NCBI GenBank assembly: GCA_002428995.1
Contig: DIYJ01000009.1
Coordinates: 1 to 64,000 of the forward strand
DNA length: 64,000 bases
Source of the DNA: Flavobacteriales bacterium UBA6057
GTDB lineage: Bacteria > Bacteroidota > Bacteroidia > Flavobacteriales_G > Salibacteraceae
Direction of reading: 5' to 3'
Positions 58,464 to 64,000 of the stretch are shown here, in pieces (position 1 is the first letter of the stretch; the number at the start of each line of letters is the position of its first letter). Below the pieces are notes generated by a model. That model was not told where the DNA came from and did no database searches. It saw nothing but the letters and a program-made list of their open reading frames with translations. Position numbers and translations under genes: made by a program.

Positions 58464-61400
58464 ATGGCAATAAGAAAAGATCAAAAACCTGCGAGCGGCT
58501 TCAATAAAATCATCATCAGCCTGGCTTCCCCCGAAATGATTCTGGAGAAGTCTCACGGTGAGGTTTTGAAGCCCGAAACGATCAACTATAGAACTTACAA
58601 GCCCGAGCGTGATGGTCTCTTTTGCGAGCGAATCTTCGGACCTGTAAAAGACTACGAATGTCACTGCGGTAAATACAAGCGTATCCGATACAAGGGAATC
58701 GTTTGTGACCGTTGCGGTGTTGAGGTGACAGAGAAGAAGGTGAGAAGAGAGCGCATGGGACACATCTCATTGGTGGTTCCTGTAGCTCACATCTGGTACT
58801 TCAAGTCGCTTCCTAACAAAATCGGCTACCTGCTCGGTCTTCCAAGCAAGAAGCTCGATTCGATCATCTACTACGAGCGTTACGTAGTGATCAACCCGGG
58901 AGAGGCGAAGAACAAAGAAGGCGAAGACCTTAAGTATCTGGACTTCCTCACGGAAGAAGAGTACCTCGACATTCTCGATACACTTCCACGTGAGAACCAG
59001 TACCTCGATGATGACGATCCCAACAAATTCATCGCTCGCATGGGTGCTGATGCATTGTACGATCTTCTCAAGCGTTTGAACCTCGATGAGCTGTCTTACG
59101 ACTTGCGTCACAAGGCAAACACTGAGACTTCTCAGCAGCGTAAGAACGAAGCCCTGAAGCGTCTTCAGGTAGTGGAAGCTTACCGTGCTGCCAACGAGCA
59201 CATCGAGAACCGTCCAGAATGGATGATCGTGAAGGTAGTTCCGGTAATTCCACCAGAACTGCGTCCATTGGTGCCGTTGGATGGTGGTCGTTTTGCGACT
59301 TCCGATCTCAATGACCTCTACAGAAGGGTGATCATTCGAAACAACCGATTGAAGCGACTGCTTGAGATCAAAGCTCCGGAAGTAATTCTCCGAAACGAGA
59401 AGCGAATGCTTCAGGAAGCGGTTGACTCATTGTTCGACAACTCTCGTAAGTCTTCAGCAGTGAAGACCGAATCAAACCGAGCGCTCAAGTCGCTGTCTGA
59501 CAGCCTCAAGGGTAAGCAAGGTCGATTCCGTCAGAACCTCCTCGGTAAGCGTGTTGACTATTCTGCACGTTCGGTTATCGTTGTAGGTCCTGAATTGAAA
59601 TTGCACGAGTGTGGTCTTCCAAAGGACATGGCCGCTGAGCTCTTCAAGCCGTTCATTATTCGCAAGCTCATTGAGCGTGGAATTGTGAAGACGGTGAAGT
59701 CAGCGAAGAAGATCGTAGATCGGAAAGAGCCGGTTGTTTGGGACATTCTTGAAAATGTATTGAAAGGGCATCCCGTTCTCCTGAACAGGGCCCCAACACT
59801 CCACAGATTGGGTATCCAGTCCTTCCAGCCTAAGCTGATTGAAGGAAAGGCGATCCAGCTTCACCCATTGGTGTGTACAGCATTTAACGCGGATTTTGAC
59901 GGTGACCAGATGGCGGTTCACGTTCCTCTTGGAAACGAAGCGATCCTGGAAGCCCAGCTGTTGATGCTCGCATCTCACAACATCTTGAATCCTGCAAACG
60001 GTGCTCCGGTTGCGGTTCCTTCTCAGGATATGGTTTTGGGTCTGTATTACATGACCAAGCCAAGAAAATCCGATGATGAAAGAACGGTACACGGAGAAGG
60101 TATGACCTTCTACTCACCAGAGGAAGTGATCATCGCTTACAATGAGAAGAAGCTCAGCCTTCATGCGGTTATCAAGGTTCGAATCGACAAGGGAGATACC
60201 CGTGAGATTATCGAGACTACTTGTGGTCGTGTACTGTTTAACCAGGTTGTTCCTGAAAAGGCAGGTTACATTGATGAGGTATTGACGAAGAAGTCATTGC
60301 GTAACATCATTGGTCACGTATTGAAGACTTGTGGTATGAGTGCAGCTGCCAAGTTCTTGGATGATATCAAAGGACTCGGATACTACATGGCATTCAAAGG
60401 AGGTTTGTCCTTCAACCTTGCCGATGTATTGGTGCCAGACCAGAAGACTACACTTCTCGGAAAAGCCCAGGAAGAGGTGGATGAAGTACTCATGAACTAC
60501 AACATGGGGCTCATTACCAACAACGAACGTTACAACCAGATCATTGATATCTGGACACATACCAACTCGAAGTTGACACAGGTGCTCATGGATCGTCTGA
60601 AGAACGACAACCAAGGGTTCAACTCTGTGTACATGATGTACCACTCCGGTGCTCGTGGTTCGAAAGAGCAGATTCGTCAGCTGAGCGGTATGCGAGGTCT
60701 GATGGCCAAGCCGCGTAAGTCTGGAGCTCAGGGTGGTGAGATTATCGAAAACCCGATTCTCTCTAACTTCCGTGAAGGTCTGTCCATCCTTGAATACTTC
60801 ATCTCTACGCACGGTGCACGTAAAGGTCTCGCGGATACGGCCCTTAAAACGGCCGATGCGGGTTACCTCACACGTAGATTGGTTGACGTTGCTCAAGATG
60901 TGATCATAACTGCTCCCGACTGTGGTACACTTCGTGGAATTGTGATGACCGCTCTGAAGAAGAACGATGAAGTGGTTGAGCCGCTTTACGATAGAATCAT
61001 TGGTCGTACCAGTGTCTATGACATCCATCATCCAGAAACGGGCGAATTGTTCGTGGAAGCAGGTGAGGAAATCACAGACGACATTGGTCAGGCAATCGAA
61101 GCTTCAGGTATTGACGAAGTTGAGATTCGCTCCGTATTGACGTGTGAACTGACGCGTGGAGTTTGTGCCAAGTGTTATGGTCGCAACCTGGCAACAGGTG
61201 GCAACATTCAAATGGGTGAAGCAGTTGGTGTGATTGCAGCGCAGTCCATCGGTGAACCAGGAACCCAGTTGACACTCCGAACCTTCCATGTTGGGGGTAC
61301 GGCTTCCAGCATCGCTTCTGAATCTAAGATCGAAGCCAAGTATGACGGTCTTGTTGAAATCGATGAGCTCCGTACTGTAACTCGCAAGGAGAAGGACGGA

Positions 61401-62765
61401 ACAGAGAAGACCATCGTGATCGGACGTTCTGCTGAAATGAGATTGGTAGATCCTGAGTCTAACATGACGCTGGTGACCAACAACATTCCTTACGGAGCTG
61501 AGATGTTTAAGCAGCCTGGAGATAAGGTCAAGAAAGGTGATACCATCTGTTCTTGGGATCCATACAACGCTGTGATCATCTCCGAGTTTGGAGGTAAGCT
61601 TCAGTTTGAAAGCATCGAAGAAGGTATTACCTACAAGGAAGAGTCTGATGAACAAACAGGCTTCCGTGAGAAGGTAATCATCGACAACCGAGATAAGACC
61701 AAGAACCCGACCATCCATGTGGTGGACAACAAGGGTGAGACGCTGAGATCATACAGTATTCCTGTTGGAGCTCACATCATGGTTGAGGATGGAGACAAAG
61801 CCAACGCAGGTGGAATCCTCGTGAAGATTCCACGAACCGGTGGTAAAGGTGGTGGTGACATTACCGGAGGTCTTCCAAGGGTAACCGAGCTCTTCGAAGC
61901 ACGTAACCCATCCAACCCAGCGGTTGTATCTGAAATTGACGGTATTGTTTCCTTCGGTAAGATCAAGCGTGGTAACCGCGAGATCATCGTAGAGAGCCGT
62001 ACTGGAGATAAGAGCAAGTACCTTGTACCATTGTCTCGACACATCCTGGTTCAGGAGAATGACTTCGTGAAGGCCGGTCAACCATTGTCTGATGGTGCGA
62101 TCACTCCTTCTGACATTCTCGCGATCATGGGACCAACAGCGGTTCAGGAATACCTCGTGAATGAAATTCAGGAAGTATACCGACTGCAGGGTGTGAAGAT
62201 CAACGACAAGCACTTCGAGGTGATCGTTCGCCAGATGATGCGTAAGGTTGACATCGTAGATCCGGGAGACACTAAGTTCCTCGAAGCTCAGATCGTCAAT
62301 AAGATCGACTTCATCCAGGAAAACGACCGCATCTTCGGAATGAAGGTAGTGGCAGATCCAGGAGAATCAGAAGTGATGAAAGCTGGACAGATCATCTCAG
62401 CGCGCAAGCTGCGAGATGAGAACTCCATGCTCAAGCGCAGAGACAAGCAAGGCGTAGAAGCGAGGGATGCGATTCCTGCAACAGGACGTACCGTGCTTCA
62501 GGGTATTACCCGTGCTTCGCTGCAAACGGAAAGCTTCATCTCCGCTGCATCCTTCCAGGAAACTACGAAGGTGCTGAACGAAGCTGCTGTAAACGGAAAG
62601 CAAGACTTCCTGAAAGGCCTGAAGGAAAATGTGATCGTTGGTCACTTGATTCCAGCAGGAACCGGTTTGAAGCCTTACAGAAACCTCATCGTGGGCAACC
62701 AGGAAGAATACGATCAAATGGTCGGAAACTCTTCCAGCGCCATCCTTGACGAGGTTAATTCCTAA
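58464..62765 (+). CDS. rpoC: RNA polymerase subunit beta'
   Basis: 1433 residues. N-terminal zinc site (CHCGKYKRIRYKGIVCDRCG), the catalytic Mg-binding NADFDGDQMAVHVPL, the bridge/trigger region (IGEPGTQLTLRTFHVGG), and a second zinc site CELTRGVCAKCYGRN. Same operon as rpoB, 34 bases apart. The C-terminal part is full length, with a large insert between the trigger-loop halves, as in other Gram-negative bacteria. Confidence 0.99.
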   Translation: MAIRKDQKPASGFNKIIISLASPEMILEKSHGEVLKPETINYRTYKPERDGLFCERIFGPVKDYECHCGKYKRIRYKGIVCDRCGVEVTEKKVRRERMGHISLVVPVAHIWYFKSLPNKIGYLLGLPSKKLDSIIYYERYVVINPGEAKNKEGEDLKYLDFLTEEEYLDILDTLPRENQYLDDDDPNKFIARMGADALYDLLKRLNLDELSYDLRHKANTETSQQRKNEALKRLQVVEAYRAANEHIENRPEWMIVKVVPVIPPELRPLVPLDGGRFATSDLNDLYRRVIIRNNRLKRLLEIKAPEVILRNEKRMLQEAVDSLFDNSRKSSAVKTESNRALKSLSDSLKGKQGRFRQNLLGKRVDYSARSVIVVGPELKLHECGLPKDMAAELFKPFIIRKLIERGIVKTVKSAKKIVDRKEPVVWDILENVLKGHPVLLNRAPTLHRLGIQSFQPKLIEGKAIQLHPLVCTAFNADFDGDQMAVHVPLGNEAILEAQLLMLASHNILNPANGAPVAVPSQDMVLGLYYMTKPRKSDDERTVHGEGMTFYSPEEVIIAYNEKKLSLHAVIKVRIDKGDTREIIETTCGRVLFNQVVPEKAGYIDEVLTKKSLRNIIGHVLKTCGMSAAAKFLDDIKGLGYYMAFKGGLSFNLADVLVPDQKTTLLGKAQEEVDEVLMNYNMGLITNNERYNQIIDIWTHTNSKLTQVLMDRLKNDNQGFNSVYMMYHSGARGSKEQIRQLSGMRGLMAKPRKSGAQGGEIIENPILSNFREGLSILEYFISTHGARKGLADTALKTADAGYLTRRLVDVAQDVIITAPDCGTLRGIVMTALKKNDEVVEPLYDRIIGRTSVYDIHHPETGELFVEAGEEITDDIGQAIEASGIDEVEIRSVLTCELTRGVCAKCYGRNLATGGNIQMGEAVGVIAAQSIGEPGTQLTLRTFHVGGTASSIASESKIEAKYDGLVEIDELRTVTRKEKDGTEKTIVIGRSAEMRLVDPESNMTLVTNNIPYGAEMFKQPGDKVKKGDTICSWDPYNAVIISEFGGKLQFESIEEGITYKEESDEQTGFREKVIIDNRDKTKNPTIHVVDNKGETLRSYSIPVGAHIMVEDGDKANAGGILVKIPRTGGKGGGDITGGLPRVTELFEARNPSNPAVVSEIDGIVSFGKIKRGNREIIVESRTGDKSKYLVPLSRHILVQENDFVKAGQPLSDGAITPSDILAIMGPTAVQEYLVNEIQEVYRLQGVKINDKHFEVIVRQMMRKVDIVDPGDTKFLEAQIVNKIDFIQENDRIFGMKVVADPGESEVMKAGQIISARKLRDENSMLKRRDKQGVEARDAIPATGRTVLQGITRASLQTESFISAASFQETTKVLNEAAVNGKQDFLKGLKENVIVGHLIPAGTGLKPYRNLIVGNQEEYDQMVGNSSSAILDEVNS

Positions 62766-62771
62766 TCCGAT

Positions 62772-63092
62772 ATGGCAGAGGAAAAAGATCAGAAGCAGCT
62801 GAGCATCGAGCTGAGCGAAGAGGTGGCTGAGGGGAATTACTCCAATCTGGCCATCATCACACACTCCAATGCGGAGTTTGTGATCGACTTCGTGAGCATG
62901 ATGCCCGGTACGCCTAAAGCCAAGGTTAAGTCCAGGATCATCCTGACTCCAACTCATGCAAAGCGTCTGCTAAAGGCGCTGAACGAGAACGTGAAAAAGT
63001 TCGAGTCGCTGCACGGAGAAGTGGAAGACATCGATCAAGGAGGAACACCTCCTTTTCCGATGACCTTCGGAGGTCCCGCGGGTCAAGCCTAA
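62772..63092 (+). CDS. DUF3467 protein
   Basis: 106 residues, cytosolic. ELSEEVAEGNYSNLAIITHSNAEFVIDFVSMMPG, then KVKSRIILTPTHAKRLLKAL, the DUF3467 pattern. The gene follows rpoC by six bases, an arrangement widespread in Bacteroidetes, which suggests a role tied to RNA polymerase or translation, but the function is unknown. The C-terminal tail is Gly/Pro-rich and probably flexible. Confidence 0.92.
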   Translation: MAEEKDQKQLSIELSEEVAEGNYSNLAIITHSNAEFVIDFVSMMPGTPKAKVKSRIILTPTHAKRLLKALNENVKKFESLHGEVEDIDQGGTPPFPMTFGGPAGQA

Positions 63093-63111
63093 GCGAGCTG
63101 ATATAGAATAG

Positions 63112-63144
63112 AAAAGGGCTGCATCTTTTGATGCGGCCCTTTTT
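63112..63144 (+). terminator. Terminator of the rpo operon
   Basis: 11-bp stem AGGGCTGCATC/GATGCGGCCCT (one G-T pair), TTTT loop, T-run after. Closes the tuf-rpoC cluster. Confidence 0.9.
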
Positions 63145-63212
63145 GGTTTAAGGATCAAAGAGTAAGGATCAAAGTAGGGTTGACGAACCTATTCCTTAGA
63201 ATGAGTCTTCCG

Positions 63213-63980
63213 TTACCTTGAAACGTAAATCTCTATGTTGCAGCCATCTAATACGTGTTTGCCGCTTCTCCAGTTCTCCATGCGCTCTCCATCTACAAGG
63301 CATCTGTTGCGCACTAAGTTTGGGTTATCCGTCTGTTCTACTGTAAAGAACTGCACTTGCAGCGATTGAGACTCTGGCACCGTGTGCAGGCTTATGTTGG
63401 ATGCCCAGGTTTCATAACCATTGGAATTGATCTGAAGTGCAGGGGAATCAAAAACATCGTTTACGCGGAGGTACACCTCACTTGCACCATCGAGAAACCC
63501 TGATCCTGGAAGCACTCGAATAGAGTCAATGGTAATGTTGGTCGGTTCCAAGACCTCAACCCACACTGCGTGCTCTGTTTCTTCAGGGCGACACGGGCAG
63601 CGATTTACAGCCTCATCATAGTAATAGCTATCGTAGGAATTGACGTACTCACAGTCTGAAATGGTGACGAGTAGTGACTTCGTTCCAGGGCTATCAAAGA
63701 AAACTTGACGACCATTGTTAGAAAGACTGTCAGCTCCTGCAATCATTGTGTTGCCTTCAAAAGCTGCATGTCCAGAGCCGGACATCCATAGGGTCATACC
63801 TTCCCCCAACATTCCGTGATTTTTATCAAACTCGGTAAAATCTGGCCCTTCGTTCCCTCGGAAGTGCACAATGGATTCCTCCACAGTTTGCCGGTTGAAA
63901 CAAAAGTCATCGGGTCTGGAGCAGCCAGACAGGAGATGCCAGAATAAGATAGAAAGGGATAGGTGCAATAGGAGTTTCAT
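63213..63980 (-). CDS. Lipoprotein of unknown function
   Basis: 255 residues. Lipoprotein signal peptide with lipobox LSGC (Cys20), so attached to a membrane after processing. The mature part is beta-rich with paired cysteines (DDFCF, SDCEY, NRCPCRPEE, NRCLVDG, DGCNI). No catalytic motif or named domain is seen; the acidic start of the mature protein and the Asn/Asp-rich strands suggest an extracellular beta-sandwich. It lies convergent to the rpo operon and ends about 70 bases after its terminator. Confidence 0.8.
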   Translation of the reverse strand: MKLLLHLSLSILFWHLLSGCSRPDDFCFNRQTVEESIVHFRGNEGPDFTEFDKNHGMLGEGMTLWMSGSGHAAFEGNTMIAGADSLSNNGRQVFFDSPGTKSLLVTISDCEYVNSYDSYYYDEAVNRCPCRPEETEHAVWVEVLEPTNITIDSIRVLPGSGFLDGASEVYLRVNDVFDSPALQINSNGYETWASNISLHTVPESQSLQVQFFTVEQTDNPNLVRNRCLVDGERMENWRSGKHVLDGCNIEIYVSR

Positions 63981-64000
63981 GATCGTAAAGACGGAGGTAA

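Noticed and set aside
1..64000. CRISPR array, rRNA operon, prophage or replication origin
   Set aside because: No regularly spaced direct repeats of CRISPR type, no rRNA sequence, no structural phage genes, and gyrB is not accompanied by dnaA or dnaN.

Overview
The window is bacterial chromosome from a member of the Bacteroidota, most likely Flavobacteriales. This rests on several signs: type IX secretion (T9SS) sorting domains and gliding-motility C-terminal domains, a fused SecDF, a type III glutamine synthetase, DUF3467 directly after rpoC, promoters of the form TTG-N19-TAnnTTTG, and almost no Shine-Dalgarno sequences except a very strong one at rpsU. The exact family (a Cryomorphaceae- or Schleiferiaceae-like marine lineage is possible) cannot be settled by eye.

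Region 1 (1-6.4 kb) is accessory and visibly AT-richer than the rest. It holds the 3' part of a degenerate tyrosine recombinase, a ParE-type toxin/antitoxin pair on the minus strand, the last piece of an RHS-type polymorphic toxin with an unrecognised C-terminal domain, another RHS scrap carrying the DYYPFG motif, an IS1-family insertion sequence, and an internally deleted copy of the same element. Small orphan proteins follow (secreted, two-helix membrane, cytosolic) that look like immunity or cargo genes. The region ends in the beheaded 3' end of a former host gene. It reads as a toxin/immunity cassette site that has been repeatedly rearranged.

Region 2 (6.4-27.9 kb): a TPR protein, an AddB/RecB-type nuclease, an orphan OmpR-type response regulator, a T9SS-secreted M43 metalloprotease, menaquinone genes menF-menD, a 1030-residue TPR protein overlapping an outer-membrane barrel gene, gyrB, and then a minus-strand block with a large T9SS cell-surface protein, an ECF sigma factor and a membrane protein. 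That last protein joins an anti-sigma-like cytoplasmic start to a T9SS type-B C-terminal domain. mdh follows.

Region 3 (28-49.3 kb) is housekeeping: secDF, tatA, a Na+/Ca2+ exchanger, glnN, a PorE-like OmpA protein, purM-prfA-pyrF with a DUF2851/PspC pair, a K+ channel, an SDR reductase, an alanine/Na+ symporter, a ComEA-like protein, apt, an acyl-CoA dehydrogenase, rpsU, xerC-type recombinase and hpf.

Region 4 (49.4-63.1 kb) is the classic translation/transcription cluster: tRNA-Thr, -Tyr, -Gly, -Thr, tuf, tRNA-Trp, secE, nusG, rplK-A-J-L, rpoB, rpoC and DUF3467. A minus-strand lipoprotein gene closes the window.

The best leads for new biology are: the sigma factor paired with a T9SS-tagged membrane protein (21981-23840); two tandem tRNA-like hairpins in front of tRNA-Thr(GGT), whose differences preserve base pairing; inverted arms of 7- and 8-bp degenerate repeats at two intergenic sites; the toxin-cassette graveyard at the left; and the strong SD of rpsU.
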